Shown: positions 54,351 through 64,000 of the stretch, piece after piece
Position numbering within the stretch: position 1 is the first letter of the stretch
Layout of the letters: each line of letters opens with the position of its first letter
Source: Marinomonas profundi
GTDB taxonomy: Bacteria > Pseudomonadota > Gammaproteobacteria > Pseudomonadales > Marinomonadaceae
Reading direction: 5' to 3'
DNA: 64,000 bases
Assembly (NCBI RefSeq): GCF_020694005.1
Contig: NZ_CP073013.1
Coordinates: forward strand, 2,800,578 to 2,864,577
The notes under the pieces: generated by a model
The model's input: only the letters and a program-made list of their open reading frames with translations
What the model was told of the DNA's origin: nothing
Database searches by the model: none
Made by a program: the position numbers and the translations under genes

Positions 54351-55076
54351 ATGCGATTGTGGTTGCTGCTGTTTTTATTGTGTTGTGTGCTTAGTACATC
54401 GTGTGCTTACCAGACTGTTTCACCGTCACGACCCGCTATTTCCGAGTCTAAACGCTTATCGATTATTCAAGCGCATCTCTTGTTGGGGCAGTTGGAGGTG
54501 GCGAAAAAGCAGCTTGATAAAGTAAGTGAAGCGAATCAAGGGCGAGATTATTGGCGCCTACTAAGCTTATACTGGTTAAGTATGGAAGAGTCCGAGCAAG
54601 CCCTTTCTGCGCATAAGCAAGGGCTTGAAATGTACCCAAATGATAGCTTTATGTGGAATAATTATGGCGTGCTATTAGGGGTTCAAAAACGCTGGGGAGA
54701 AGCGTGTGACGCATTTGATAATGCAGAAAAATACGCGCAGTTTAGGCGTCAATCTGTGCAAATAAATCTTTCTCGATGTGCATTACGTCAGAATGACGTA
54801 AAATTCGCTGGAATCCACCTAAATCAAGCAAAAGAAATTGCAGATTTGCCACTGATAGGTTTGATGACAGAGCTCAATCTTGTTTTAATACAAGGTAATA
54901 ATGACCAAGCTCGCTTAATTTTAAATAATATCCAGGCTACGAAAAAAATTGCCCGAGGATCGGTGCATTTTGATGAATACAACTGTCTGTCGTGGCACTT
55001 AACTGTACACGAGACTGACCCTACACTGTATTCGTTTGCGAGTAATTTTACATGCCTGAATGGCTCAAGGTATTGA
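54351..55076 (+). CDS. pilW: Type IV pilus biogenesis protein PilW/PilF
   Basis: 241 aa outer-membrane pilotin-like protein with TPRs (SALSAHKQGLEMYPNDSFMWNNYGVLLG-type units), needed for secretin assembly in type IV pili. A signal peptide ends at LSTSC, a non-standard lipobox, so lipidation is likely but not certain. Placement between rlmN and rodZ matches the usual order. The stop is 1 base before the rodZ start. Confidence 0.82.
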   Translation: MRLWLLLFLLCCVLSTSCAYQTVSPSRPAISESKRLSIIQAHLLLGQLEVAKKQLDKVSEANQGRDYWRLLSLYWLSMEESEQALSAHKQGLEMYPNDSFMWNNYGVLLGVQKRWGEACDAFDNAEKYAQFRRQSVQINLSRCALRQNDVKFAGIHLNQAKEIADLPLIGLMTELNLVLIQGNNDQARLILNNIQATKKIARGSVHFDEYNCLSWHLTVHETDPTLYSFASNFTCLNGSRY

Positions 55077-55077
55077 C

Positions 55078-56160
55078 ATGACAACTGAATTTCAAACGGA
55101 CGCTTCTGTAAACACAATGAACCAAGACTCCATTAATATTGGTAAGCGATTAAAGACTAAAAGGATAGAACTTGAGTTTGATGAAAGGCATGTAGCCACC
55201 GAACTGAAAATCACCATAGATCAAGTTCGTGCGCTTGAGGCGAATAATTTTACATACTTCCGCTCGGTGACTTTTGCGCGTGGCTTTTTGAAGAGCTATT
55301 GTCGGCTCTTAGGAGTTGATCATACCGAAATGCTGGGGGCGTTTGATAGTGAACGGGTAAATGCCGAATCGACGATTAAACCGGTTGATAAGGTGAATAA
55401 ACAGACGCATTTAGGCGATCCTATTGTTATTTTAATTTCGATTGTGATTGTCGCCGTGTTGGTGTTTTTAGTGTTTTGGTGGCCCTCTCAAAACGCGGCG
55501 TCGGATATCGCTGACGAACAAAGACGTGGTGACAACCATGAACTCACCGAGTCAGAAGCAAGTGAACGCGCGGCCGAACTTGAAAATATAACCGCGCCTT
55601 CCGCTGATGCCCCTGTTGAACGTACTGCTGACGACGCCATCGAGTCGGCTGACAATAATCAATCAGACAGTAATCAATCGAACAACAATCAATCAGACAA
55701 CAATTTATCTGACAATAAAGCACCTGAGATAGCCGATAATACGCTTGATGAGCCTTTGCCAAGTCAAAATGCTGGAGGGGAACAAGATGTTCAAAATAGT
55801 GAGGTTGCCACCGGCCTTTCTGCTGAGACAATGGCTATTTTGGAAGAAGCGGGTGTGACACCTAATGACGTGGTAAGGGCGAAAAAAGAGGTCGCCTCAG
55901 TAGAATCCCTGCCGTCTTATGTCGACGAAGTTGAAATGGTATTTGATGCGGACTGTTGGACCGAGGTAAGGGATGCAACGGGTAAAATCTTGTTTTCTGG
56001 CGTCAAAACAGCCGGAAGTCAGTTGTCATTAACCGGCAGCGCACCGTATAGAGTCGTGTTGGGTTACGCCAGAGGCGTGTCATCTTTGAAGTACAAGGGT
56101 GAAAGCTTCGATTTTTCTTCTTTTATTCGTAATGATTTGGCTCGATTTGAGCTCAAGTAG
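55078..56160 (+). CDS. rodZ: Cytoskeletal regulator RodZ
   Basis: 360 aa (ATG 55078; AAGG upstream; an alternative ATG at 55060 overlaps pilW). N-terminal HTH domain ([25 protein letters not shown]) that contacts MreB, one transmembrane helix (about 118-142), a long Ser/Asn/Gln/Asp-rich linker and a C-terminal periplasmic beta domain (DUF4115; [21 protein letters not shown]). The linker has short near-perfect repeats of NNQSDN type. RodZ links MreB to the elongation machinery. Confidence 0.92.
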   Translation: MTTEFQTDASVNTMNQDSINIGKRLKTKRIELEFDERHVATELKITIDQVRALEANNFTYFRSVTFARGFLKSYCRLLGVDHTEMLGAFDSERVNAESTIKPVDKVNKQTHLGDPIVILISIVIVAVLVFLVFWWPSQNAASDIADEQRRGDNHELTESEASERAAELENITAPSADAPVERTADDAIESADNNQSDSNQSNNNQSDNNLSDNKAPEIADNTLDEPLPSQNAGGEQDVQNSEVATGLSAETMAILEEAGVTPNDVVRAKKEVASVESLPSYVDEVEMVFDADCWTEVRDATGKILFSGVKTAGSQLSLTGSAPYRVVLGYARGVSSLKYKGESFDFSSFIRNDLARFELK

Positions 56161-56168
56161 AGACACTT

Positions 56169-57281
56169 ATGCATTTTGAATCCCCGATTAAACGCCGTCA
56201 CTCTCGCCAAATTATGGTCGGTAATGTGCCCGTTGGCGGCGGCGCACCGATTAGTGTTCAGAGTATGACGAACACAGAGACCTGTGATGTTGATGCTACC
56301 GTTGCGCAAATTCGTGCAATTGCTGAGGCGGGAGGGGACATTGTTCGTGTGTCTATTCCGTCTATGGACGCGGCAGAGGCCTTTAAAAAAATACGCCAAG
56401 CCGTTTCCATTCCTTTGGTTGCCGACATACATTTTGATTATAAAATTGCCTTAAAAGTAGCCGAATATGGTGTTGATTGCTTGCGGATTAATCCCGGCAA
56501 TATTGGTAATAAAGACCGTGTGCGGGCTGTCGTTGATTGTGCGCGTGACAAAAACATTCCGATTCGTATTGGTGTTAACGCTGGGTCTTTGGAAAAAGAC
56601 CTACAGAAAAAATATGGCGAGCCAACACCAGATGCACTAGTCGAATCCGCTTTTCGCCAGATTCAGTACTTTGATGAATTGGATTTTCATGAGTACAAGT
56701 TGAGTCTAAAAGCGTCTGATATTTTCATGACGGTTGAGGCGTATCGTAAAATTGCTAGCCAAATAGACAACCCATTGCATTTAGGGATTACCGAGGCGGG
56801 TGGCTTACGCTCTGGCACGGTGAAATCGTCTATTGGCCTAGGTTTATTGTTAATGGATGGTATAGGAGACACCTTACGGGTTTCTTTAGCCGCTGATCCA
56901 GTGCAAGAAATTAAAGTCGGTTGGGATATGCTGCGCAGTTTGAAATTACGTAACCGCGGCATTAATTTTATTGCTTGTCCAAGCTGCTCGCGCCAGAACT
57001 TCGATGTTATTAAGACCATGAATGAGCTAGAAGAGCGACTTGAAGACATTGTCGTTCCCATGGATGTTGCGGTGATCGGTTGCGTGGTGAATGGCCCAGG
57101 TGAAGCAAAAGAAGCGGACATCGGGTTGGCTGGTGGATCGCCCAACAATTTGATTTATCAAGATGGTAAGCCAAACAGCAAAACCAAAAATGCAACGCTT
57201 GTCGATGATTTAGAAAGAATGATTCGTCAAAAGGCCCTCCTAAAAGAGCGGGAACTGGCCAACATTATTGTTAAAAATTAA
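56169..57281 (+). CDS. ispG: 4-hydroxy-3-methylbut-2-enyl diphosphate synthase
   Basis: MEP-pathway enzyme (370 aa) with a [4Fe-4S] cluster, making HMBPP. The N-terminal TIM barrel opens [16 protein letters not shown]; cluster ligands are in [11 protein letters not shown] and GCVVNGPGE. Overlaps none but is 8 bases after rodZ. Confidence 0.97.
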   Translation: MHFESPIKRRHSRQIMVGNVPVGGGAPISVQSMTNTETCDVDATVAQIRAIAEAGGDIVRVSIPSMDAAEAFKKIRQAVSIPLVADIHFDYKIALKVAEYGVDCLRINPGNIGNKDRVRAVVDCARDKNIPIRIGVNAGSLEKDLQKKYGEPTPDALVESAFRQIQYFDELDFHEYKLSLKASDIFMTVEAYRKIASQIDNPLHLGITEAGGLRSGTVKSSIGLGLLLMDGIGDTLRVSLAADPVQEIKVGWDMLRSLKLRNRGINFIACPSCSRQNFDVIKTMNELEERLEDIVVPMDVAVIGCVVNGPGEAKEADIGLAGGSPNNLIYQDGKPNSKTKNATLVDDLERMIRQKALLKERELANIIVKN

Positions 57282-57290
57282 GGATCCATT

Positions 57291-58565
57291 GTGGCGCAAA
57301 AAATTCAAGCAATCAGGGGAATGAATGATATTTTACCTGATCAGTCTTCTGTCTGGCTCTACTTAGAAAAAACCGTAGCAGACGTGGTTAAGTCTTATGG
57401 ATATCAGCAAATTCGTTTTCCTATTGTCGAAAGTACGGATTTGTTTAAACGTGGTGTGGGCGAAACCACCGATATAGTTGAAAAAGAAATGTACACCTTT
57501 GACGATCGTAATGGCGAATCGTTAACGTTGCGCCCAGAAGGGACAGCAAGCTGTGTTCGTGCGGCGGATCAAGCAGGCTTATTGTTTAACCAAGTGCAGC
57601 GTTTATGGTACACAGGGCCTATGTTTCGTTATGAGCGCCCGCAAAAAGGTCGTTACCGTCAATTTCATCAGATTGGTGTCGAATCTTTTGGCATGAGCTC
57701 GGCCGATATTGATGCAGAGTTGATCGTGTTATCCGCGCGTTTGTGGCAGCAGCTGGGTCTTTTAGAGCATGTTGAGTTGCAGTTAAATACCATTGGCTTG
57801 GCGTCTGAGCGGGAAGCCTATAAAGCCGCATTGGTTGTGTATTTAACGCAATTTAAAGATCAGCTAGATGAAGACAGTCAGCGTCGCTTGTCGACCAATC
57901 CACTGCGGATTTTGGACTCTAAAGACGAGGCGACTCAAGCGCTATTAAAAGACGCGCCAAACTTAGAAGAATTTATTGGCACCGAGTCGCAGGCGCATTT
58001 TGATCGTTTGCAGGCAATTTTACAGGCCAACAACGTGCCGTATGTGATTAATCGACGTTTGGTTCGAGGTTTGGACTATTACGGAAAAACGGTGTTTGAA
58101 TGGGTGACTTCACATCTTGGTGCACAAGCCACCGTTTGTGCTGGTGGACGTTATGATGGTTTGGTTGAGCAACTCGGTGGCAAACCGACTCCGGCTGTCG
58201 GTTTTGCGATGGGGATTGAGCGTTTAGTGTTGTTGCTTGAAACGCTGGATCTGGTGCCGAGTGAGGCGAAGTTTGCCGCTGACGTTTTTGTTGTCAGTAT
58301 TGGCGATGAGGCTGAAATAGCGTCGTTTGTCTTGGCTGAGCAGCTTCGTGAAAGCCGCCCGAATTTGGTGGTATTACGCCATTGCGGTGGCGGTAATTTT
58401 AAGAATCAGATGAAGAAAGCGGATCGTTCCAGTGCCCGATTTACCATTATTTTAGGTCAAGACGAGCTGGAGCAGGGCATTTGTCAGATTAAAGACATGT
58501 CGACGGGTGAGCAGAAAACTTGTGCGTTGGATAAGATTGGTGCTTATTTTGCTGCCAATTCGTGA
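57291..58565 (+). CDS. hisS: Histidyl-tRNA synthetase
   Basis: Class II aminoacyl-tRNA synthetase (424 aa). Motif 2 region ([21 protein letters not shown]), HisA motif [16 protein letters not shown] and motif 3 [16 protein letters not shown] are present, with a C-terminal anticodon-binding domain. It starts with GTG; AAGGATCC precedes it. Nine bases after ispG. Confidence 0.97.
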   Translation: MAQKIQAIRGMNDILPDQSSVWLYLEKTVADVVKSYGYQQIRFPIVESTDLFKRGVGETTDIVEKEMYTFDDRNGESLTLRPEGTASCVRAADQAGLLFNQVQRLWYTGPMFRYERPQKGRYRQFHQIGVESFGMSSADIDAELIVLSARLWQQLGLLEHVELQLNTIGLASEREAYKAALVVYLTQFKDQLDEDSQRRLSTNPLRILDSKDEATQALLKDAPNLEEFIGTESQAHFDRLQAILQANNVPYVINRRLVRGLDYYGKTVFEWVTSHLGAQATVCAGGRYDGLVEQLGGKPTPAVGFAMGIERLVLLLETLDLVPSEAKFAADVFVVSIGDEAEIASFVLAEQLRESRPNLVVLRHCGGGNFKNQMKKADRSSARFTIILGQDELEQGICQIKDMSTGEQKTCALDKIGAYFAANS

Positions 58566-58674
58566 TGTCTTGGTGCGATTTTTTGTCTTAGCGCAATAAA
58601 CGAGATGATAATTTGATTTAACAGTGTATCGTTGCTTTTAATAGTTTGACGATACTTTGAACGAGGGAATAAGC

Positions 58675-59316
58675 GTGTCTGAATTAAAGACTGAAGAAGA
58701 ACAAATTGAAGCGTTTAAAACGTGGTGGAAAAAAAACGGCATCGCTTTGGTTGTGGTTATTGCGGCGGGTGTCGGTGGTTATTTTGGTTGGCAAGCGTGG
58801 AAAACCAGTCAAGCCAATTACGTTAGCGAAGCGTCTGCATTGTATCAAAATTTACTTCAAGCCTCGGCTGATTTGAGTGATGAAAATAATCAGAAAACAG
58901 TGAGTTTTATCGCAAAACAGCTCACAGATGATTACGCTGATACCGGTTATGCGATGTTTGGGCAGTTGTTTTTGGCCCGTGTAGACGCTGAAAATGGTTT
59001 GTATGATGATGCTATTCAAGCATTGGATTTGGCCATAGCGAATACAGACGATGTGACCTTTACGGCGGTTGCCAATCTGCGTGTTGCGCGTTTATTGCTT
59101 CAGAAAGAAGATTACACTGGCGCTATTGCCCGTGCAGAGAAAGTCACCGCGGAAGAGTTTGCAGCACAGCAACAAGAATTAATTGGCGATGCTTTAATTT
59201 TGCAGGGTAAGCGTGATGATGCCCGTCTTGCGTATCAAAAAGCCAGTGAGGCGTTAGGTGTTGGTGTGAATCATCCGCTGCTGGATATTAAACTCAAGGA
59301 TTTGGTGAAAGGCTAA
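58675..59316 (+). CDS. yfgM: YfgM, ancillary SecYEG/PpiD-associated protein
   Basis: 213 aa, single N-terminal transmembrane helix (about 24-42, ALVVVIAAGVGGYFGWQAW) and a periplasmic TPR-like domain. It works with PpiD at the Sec translocon. GTG 58675 is chosen because GAGGGA is 7 bases upstream; a longer TTG frame includes that site. Its stop overlaps the bamB start by one base. Confidence 0.92.
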   Translation: MSELKTEEEQIEAFKTWWKKNGIALVVVIAAGVGGYFGWQAWKTSQANYVSEASALYQNLLQASADLSDENNQKTVSFIAKQLTDDYADTGYAMFGQLFLARVDAENGLYDDAIQALDLAIANTDDVTFTAVANLRVARLLLQKEDYTGAIARAEKVTAEEFAAQQQELIGDALILQGKRDDARLAYQKASEALGVGVNHPLLDIKLKDLVKG

Positions 59317-60452
59317 TGATGAGCAAGTTTATTTTTCCTCTCATACTTTTGTCTGTGTTAGTGCTTCAAGGGTGCTCTAATTCTCGTCCTGCGTTATCTG
59401 AGCTTCCTGCGCTAGAAAATAAAGTGGCTCTAAAAACCGTATGGAAAACGGGTGTAGATGGGGACTTTGGTGAAACGAGTGAACGTTTTAATCTCGTTGC
59501 TGAAGACGGTGCGGTGTTTTTTGTCACGGATGAAGGAACGGTTTATCAGCTTGGGCAAGAAAAAGGCGCAAAGCAAAACACAATCTCAACCGACTATAAG
59601 CCAAGTTCTGGTGTCGCACGTTATGGTGATACTCTGTACTTTGGGACCTATGATGCTAAGTTAGTGGCGGTTTCTTTGGCGACTAAGTCTGTCTTGTGGG
59701 AGAAAACCTTAAGTTCTGAAGTCTTGTCTGAAGCTTATTATGCAGCCGGTAAATTAGCGGTTCAAACCGCCGATGGTTGGTTAAACTTACTTGATTCAGC
59801 CACTGGGGATACTCTATGGCGGGCCAAAGAAGATTTGCCTTCTCTAACGGTACGTGGCACCAGCGCTCCGGTTATCTCTGAGGGGAAAGTGGTGGCTGGC
59901 TTCGCGAATGGGAAGTTAAAAGCATTCTCTTTAGACGGTGGTAATTTACTGTGGTCTTATGATGTTGGTAAGCCAGAAGGGCGTTATGAAATTGAGCGAT
60001 TAAGTGATATTGATGGCCGCTTGGTGGTAGAAAATGGCATTGTTTACGCGGTGGCTTATAATGGAACACTTGCGGCTCTTGCGCTTGAAAGTGGTCGACC
60101 ATTGTGGCAACGGAGCATTTCAAGCTCGGTGGGTGTTGCCGTGCAAGGGGATGTATTGGTTGCGGTTGATATGACGAGCAAGGTGATTGCTCTGAATGCC
60201 AAAAATGGAAGTGAAGTGTGGGAGAATGCAGCACTGTTTGAACGTGACCTGATTACTCCTGAGTTTTTCCGTGATTATGTTGCGGTAATGGATCGTGCTG
60301 GCTACGTGCATTTGCTTGATGTCGCTACGGGTGATATTGCAGCACGTAAAATGGCGGACAATAATGAGCCATCGGGAAGTCGTATGGTTGCGAATGATAA
60401 ACGCTTGTTTATTCTTACGCCGAATTCGAATGTGACGGCATTGAGCTATTGA
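59316..60452 (+). CDS. bamB: Outer-membrane assembly lipoprotein BamB
   Basis: 378 aa lipoprotein of the BAM complex, an eight-bladed beta propeller helping insert outer-membrane proteins. Signal peptide with lipobox LQGC; PQQ-like blade repeats such as ALESGRPLWQRSI and ALNAKNGSEVWEN. The start may be ATG 59316 or 59319. Coupled to yfgM by a 1-base overlap. Confidence 0.95.
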   Translation: MMSKFIFPLILLSVLVLQGCSNSRPALSELPALENKVALKTVWKTGVDGDFGETSERFNLVAEDGAVFFVTDEGTVYQLGQEKGAKQNTISTDYKPSSGVARYGDTLYFGTYDAKLVAVSLATKSVLWEKTLSSEVLSEAYYAAGKLAVQTADGWLNLLDSATGDTLWRAKEDLPSLTVRGTSAPVISEGKVVAGFANGKLKAFSLDGGNLLWSYDVGKPEGRYEIERLSDIDGRLVVENGIVYAVAYNGTLAALALESGRPLWQRSISSSVGVAVQGDVLVAVDMTSKVIALNAKNGSEVWENAALFERDLITPEFFRDYVAVMDRAGYVHLLDVATGDIAARKMADNNEPSGSRMVANDKRLFILTPNSNVTALSY

Positions 60453-60565
60453 GATCCCGTTTTTTGGGTTTTTTAATAGACGGTTCTTTTAATAGACGAT
60501 TTTTGAAGAGGCTGCCATCCCAGTAAAAGGGGTGGTGGCCGCTTTGTATTTTTATAGGTAAAAAA

Positions 60566-61903
60566 ATGATTCCAGTTATTGCATTGGTAGGTAGACCCAA
60601 TGTTGGCAAATCAACGCTTTTCAATCAATTGACAAGATCGCGTGATGCTTTGGTTGCTGATTATCCCGGCTTAACCCGTGACCGTAAATACGGCGACGGT
60701 AAGCTTGGTGAACATGAGTTTATAGTGATTGATACCGGTGGTATCAGTGGTGACGAGCAGGGCATTGATGAAAAAATGGCACGTCAATCTTTGTTGGCGA
60801 TAGAAGAAGCCGATACGGTGTTGTTTCTTGTTGATGGTCGTCATGGTTTGAATCCTGCGGATGAAATGATTGCGAATCATTTACGCCGCTCGAACAAATC
60901 GGTTTCTCTTGTGGTCAACAAGACGGATGGCATTAACGAAGACATTGCCTTAGCGGATTTTTATTCGTTAGGTTTTGGTGAGTTGCACCCTATCGCGGCG
61001 TCTCATGGTAAAGGGGTGCATGTCTTAATTGATAAAGTGATGCTGCCATTTGCTGAGCGAGTTGAAGAGGCCAAAAGCCAAATTAGCTTAGAGTCTCGCG
61101 GTATTCGTATTGGCGTGGTGGGTCGTCCAAACGTGGGTAAATCCACCTTGGTAAACCGTATGCTAGGCGAAGATCGTGTTGTGGTTTATGACTTGCCTGG
61201 CACCACGCGTGACAGTGTTTACATTCCTTATGTGCGCCATGAAAAAGAATATACCTTAATTGATACGGCGGGTATTCGCCGTCGTAAGCATGTTAAGGAA
61301 GCGGTTGAGAAGTTTTCGATTGTTAAGACTCTACAGGCTATCCAAGACGCCAACGTGGTGATTGTGGTGATCGATTCCCATGAGGATTTGGTTGAGCAAG
61401 ACCTTCACATGATTGGCTATGTGTTAGATGCGGGTCGTGGCGTGATCATCGCTATTAATAAGTGGGACGGTCTTAAAAAAGACGATCGTGAACACATTAA
61501 GAGTGAAGTGGAGCGTCGTTTAGGCTTTGTGCCTTACGCTAAGGTGCATTATATTTCGGCACTACACGGCACGGGTGTGGGTGATTTATACGACACGATT
61601 GAAAGCACTTATGAGTCTTGTTATGCCAAGTGGACAACAAACCGTTTGACTAGAATTTTGGAAGACTCCATTGCCGAACATCAGCCTCCCATGGTGAACA
61701 GTCGTCGTATTAAACTAAGATACGCCCACCAAGGTGGGTCTAATCCGCCGCGTATCGTAGTGCATGGTAATCAAACGGATTCTTTGCCGGGAAGTTACAA
61801 GCGCTATCTTGAAAATAAATTTAGAACCGTGCTAAATATTACTGGTACACCGATTATTTTTGAGTTCAAATCGTCTGAAAATCCATTTGCACCAAAGAAA
61901 TAA
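60566..61903 (+). CDS. der: Ribosome-assembly GTPase Der (EngA)
   Basis: Double-domain GTPase (445 aa) for 50S maturation. Two G domains, each with P-loop [13 protein letters not shown] or DTAG switch, and NKxD (NKTD, NKWD), followed by a KH-like domain. Shorter than E. coli Der (490), which has an acidic insertion and tail. Preceded by a 113-base gap after bamB that contains two copies of TTTTAATAGACG. Confidence 0.97.
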   Translation: MIPVIALVGRPNVGKSTLFNQLTRSRDALVADYPGLTRDRKYGDGKLGEHEFIVIDTGGISGDEQGIDEKMARQSLLAIEEADTVLFLVDGRHGLNPADEMIANHLRRSNKSVSLVVNKTDGINEDIALADFYSLGFGELHPIAASHGKGVHVLIDKVMLPFAERVEEAKSQISLESRGIRIGVVGRPNVGKSTLVNRMLGEDRVVVYDLPGTTRDSVYIPYVRHEKEYTLIDTAGIRRRKHVKEAVEKFSIVKTLQAIQDANVVIVVIDSHEDLVEQDLHMIGYVLDAGRGVIIAINKWDGLKKDDREHIKSEVERRLGFVPYAKVHYISALHGTGVGDLYDTIESTYESCYAKWTTNRLTRILEDSIAEHQPPMVNSRRIKLRYAHQGGSNPPRIVVHGNQTDSLPGSYKRYLENKFRTVLNITGTPIIFEFKSSENPFAPKK

Positions 61904-61927
61904 TTTTATTATTTCATTGGTCATATA

Positions 61928-61976
61928 AAGGTCTCTAAATGCTCCTACTAGATGGGAATGTTTGGAGACTTTTTTT
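61928..61976 (+). terminator. Terminator after der
   Basis: Stem AAGGTCTCTAAA / TTTGGAGACTTT (two G-T pairs) with a 21-base loop and T run. Confidence 0.75.
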
Positions 61977-62052
61977 ATGCGGTAGCGCTAAAATCGCTTT
62001 CTAAAAGTGATGTTATTTACTATGCTCGCGCCAATGGTATTGGTTTTTAAAT

Positions 62053-62085
62053 AAGCTCACTGCTTCTAGTGGGCTTTCTATTTTT
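62053..62085 (+). terminator. Second hairpin upstream of rimK
   Basis: AAGCTCACT / AGTGGGCTT with a 6-base loop and a broken T tract (TCTATTTTTG). It ends 15 bases before the rimK ATG, so it may be a terminator or an attenuator in the rimK leader. Confidence 0.55.
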
Positions 62086-62100
62086 GTTCAAAGGACATCT

Positions 62101-63006
62101 ATGAAAATCGCAATTCTTTCTCGCAATCCTCGTCTTTACTCGACTCGTCGTTTGGTGGAAGCGGGTGAAAAGCTTGGTCATGAAGTGGATGTTATTGATA
62201 CGATGCACTGCTATATGGATATTACCAGCAGCAACCCTTCTGTCCGTTATGATGGCAAGCCTTTGCCGAAATACGATGCTGTGATTCCCAGAATTGGGGC
62301 GTCTGTTACCTTTTATGGCACCGCGGTTGTTAGGCAGTTTGAAATGATGGGAACCTATAGCATCAATGAATCGGTTGCTATTAGTCGTTCCCGTGACAAA
62401 TTGAGATCTTTACAGTTGATGTCTCGTAAAGGTTTAGGCTTGCCTAAAACGGGCTTTGCTCATCACCCTGATAAGATTGGCGATTTGTTGAAAAATGTGG
62501 GTGGCGCGCCAGTGGTGATTAAGCTGCTAGAAGGCACCCAAGGTATCGGTGTGGTGTTGGCCGAATCCAATAAAACCGCCGAATCCATCATTGAAGCCTT
62601 CATGGGCTTAAAAGCCAATATTTTGGTACAGGAATACATTAAAGAAGCGGGTGGGGCGGATATTCGTTGTTTAGTGGTCGGTGGTAAAGTCATTGCGGCG
62701 ATGAAGCGACAAGGTGCTGAGGGTGAATTTCGTTCTAATCTTCATCGTGGCGGCACCGCGTCTTTAATTCGCTTGTCGCCAGAAGAGCGACGCACGGCGG
62801 TCGAAGCGGCAAAAGTAATGGGGTTGAATATGTGTGGTGTGGATATTTTAAGATCGCATAATGGCCCGCTTATCATGGAAGTGAATTCCTCTCCTGGTTT
62901 AGAAGGTATTGAAGCCGCAACAGGCAAAGATGTCGCCGCTATGATTATTCAGCACATTGAGAAAACGGCGTCATTGGGGACAACAAAGACAAAAGGAAAA
63001 GGCTGA
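62101..63006 (+). CDS. rimK: Ribosomal protein S6 glutamate ligase RimK
   Basis: ATP-grasp ligase (301 aa) that adds glutamate residues to the C-terminus of S6. Family features: [49 protein letters not shown], and metal-binding [21 protein letters not shown] upstream. The stop overlaps the next ATG (TGATG), so the pair is translationally coupled. Confidence 0.94.
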   Translation: MKIAILSRNPRLYSTRRLVEAGEKLGHEVDVIDTMHCYMDITSSNPSVRYDGKPLPKYDAVIPRIGASVTFYGTAVVRQFEMMGTYSINESVAISRSRDKLRSLQLMSRKGLGLPKTGFAHHPDKIGDLLKNVGGAPVVIKLLEGTQGIGVVLAESNKTAESIIEAFMGLKANILVQEYIKEAGGADIRCLVVGGKVIAAMKRQGAEGEFRSNLHRGGTASLIRLSPEERRTAVEAAKVMGLNMCGVDILRSHNGPLIMEVNSSPGLEGIEAATGKDVAAMIIQHIEKTASLGTTKTKGKG

Positions 63007-64000
63007 TGGGTAAGGCGCTATTAACAATAGATGGAGTTGATATACCGTTAGGTGGCACGGTGAGAATCAAGTTGCCAATGGTGAAGCTCTATACCGATAC
63101 CAATATGTCAATGCCGGTGTTTGTGAAACGTGGCAAGCGTACGGGACCCACTTTGTTTATTAGTGCTGCTATTCATGGCGATGAGCTCAATGGGATTGAG
63201 ATCATTAGCCGTATTATCCAGAGCAAGTACCTCGAAAACTTAAAAGGCACCTTAATTGCGGTGCCGATTGTGAATGGCTATGGGGTGCTCAATCAAAGCC
63301 GTTATTTGCCAGATCGCCGAGATTTAAACCGCTCTTTTCCAGGTTCTAAGCGAGGTTCTTTGGCTGGGCGTGTGGCAGATCGTTTTTTGAACGAGATTGT
63401 CGCAAAAGCCGACTATGGTATTGATCTTCATACGGGTAGTTTACACCGAACTAATTTGCCGCAAGTACGAGCAAACCTTGATGACCCTGAAATATTGGCG
63501 ATTGCTAAGGCGTTTGGGGTGCCGGTTGTGCTGAACTCAAACCTTCGCGATGGATCATTACGCGAATGCGCGGAGGATGTCGGCGCCAAGGTGATTCTGT
63601 ATGAAGCAGGAGAGGCATTACGCTTCGATGAGCTATCAATAAGAGCCGGGGTGAAAGGCATTGTTGGTGTGATGAGGCACTTGGGTATGCTGCCTAAATC
63701 TCGTAGTAAAAAGTCACTCTCTGAGCCGCGCATCGCTCGCAGCAGTAGCTGGATACGCGCCACCGACAGCGGTTTCACCACGCACATTAAAGAACTGGGT
63801 GACCTTGTTGAAGAAGGCGATGTACTGGCTGAAATTAAAGACCCTTACGGTGATATTTTAGATCAAGTGCTTTGTAAAAATGGCGGTATTATTATTGGAA
63901 AGCAGAATATCCCGCTGGTTCAAGAGGGCGAGGCTATGTATCACATAGCGCATTTTTTGGCGCCCGATGAAGTGGCTGGGTATGTTGAAAGTATGCAAGA
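63006..64000 (+). CDS. Succinylglutamate desuccinylase/aspartoacylase-family protein (RimB-like), partial
   Basis: At least 331 codons; the gene runs off the window. Zinc carboxypeptidase-like fold: zinc ligands in AAIHGDELNG (His, Glu) and GIDLHTGS (His), with DLNRSFPG and a catalytic Glu in ILYEAGE. A partner gene of this family beside rimK is known as rimB in some bacteria, where it takes part in S6 modification; that role is inferred here. Confidence 0.85.
   Translation, partial: MGKALLTIDGVDIPLGGTVRIKLPMVKLYTDTNMSMPVFVKRGKRTGPTLFISAAIHGDELNGIEIISRIIQSKYLENLKGTLIAVPIVNGYGVLNQSRYLPDRRDLNRSFPGSKRGSLAGRVADRFLNEIVAKADYGIDLHTGSLHRTNLPQVRANLDDPEILAIAKAFGVPVVLNSNLRDGSLRECAEDVGAKVILYEAGEALRFDELSIRAGVKGIVGVMRHLGMLPKSRSKKSLSEPRIARSSSWIRATDSGFTTHIKELGDLVEEGDVLAEIKDPYGDILDQVLCKNGGIIIGKQNIPLVQEGEAMYHIAHFLAPDEVAGYVESMQ

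Noticed and set aside
60453-60565. Strong terminator between bamB and der
   Set aside because: Only a 3-4 bp stem with a T run and duplicated TTTTAATAGACG; too weak to annotate.

Overview
The window is chromosomal DNA of a marine gammaproteobacterium, most likely an Oceanospirillales member close to Marinomonas. This is inferred from gene content and order (Na+-NQR with apbE and nqrM; tig-clpP-clpX-lon-hupB-ppiD; ndk-rlmN-pilW-rodZ-ispG-hisS-yfgM-bamB-der) and moderate GC; no database search was possible. Most of it is dense core genome with short operons ended by perfect or near-perfect palindromic terminators.

Region by region: 1-4.8 kb is the end of the Na+-translocating NADH:quinone reductase operon (nqrD', nqrE, nqrF), its FMN transferase apbE, the iron-delivery factor nqrM and the soluble transhydrogenase sthA. 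4.8-6.3 kb has hpt and a YihY/BrkB membrane protein on the minus strand. 6.6-15.2 kb holds tRNA-Arg, the protein quality-control series tig, clpP, clpX and lon (with a heat-shock-like promoter), hupB, tRNA-Asp and ppiD. 15.3-23.3 kb, minus strand, holds a DyP peroxidase and an overlapping MoxR/Bat operon (moxR, DUF58, DUF4381, batA, batB-TPR, batD). 23.4-28.4 kb has a DUF2835 gene, pyrD, the fused rlmKL, purU and a small unknown gene.

28.4-34.8 kb is an accessory region. It contains two families of short dispersed repeats, a LysE-type exporter, two 145-bp near-identical direct repeats (29429 and 34407), remains of an IS3-like and an IS91-like element, and between 30680 and 34402 an integron gene-cassette array without an integrase (a CALIN). 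Its cassettes encode a 23-residue-repeat/transmembrane/SH3 protein, two different Phd/ParE-type toxin-antitoxin pairs, a small P-loop kinase-like protein and a GFA-family zinc protein, separated by attC sites of differing length and sequence.

34.8-44.3 kb returns to chromosomal genes: a DUF3015 protein, a DUF4105 protein, glutathione-independent formaldehyde dehydrogenase, a LysR/EamA pair, a TetR repressor with two palindromic operators divergent from fadH, and a small coiled-coil membrane protein. 44.5-52.5 kb is an Fe-S assembly locus in which iscR is followed by sufB, C, D, S, A, T and E plus an IscS-like desulfurase that lacks the usual C-terminal tail. This SUF set sits exactly where many relatives carry the ISC operon. 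From 52.6 kb the standard ndk-to-der block follows, and the window ends with rimK and a truncated partner hydrolase gene.
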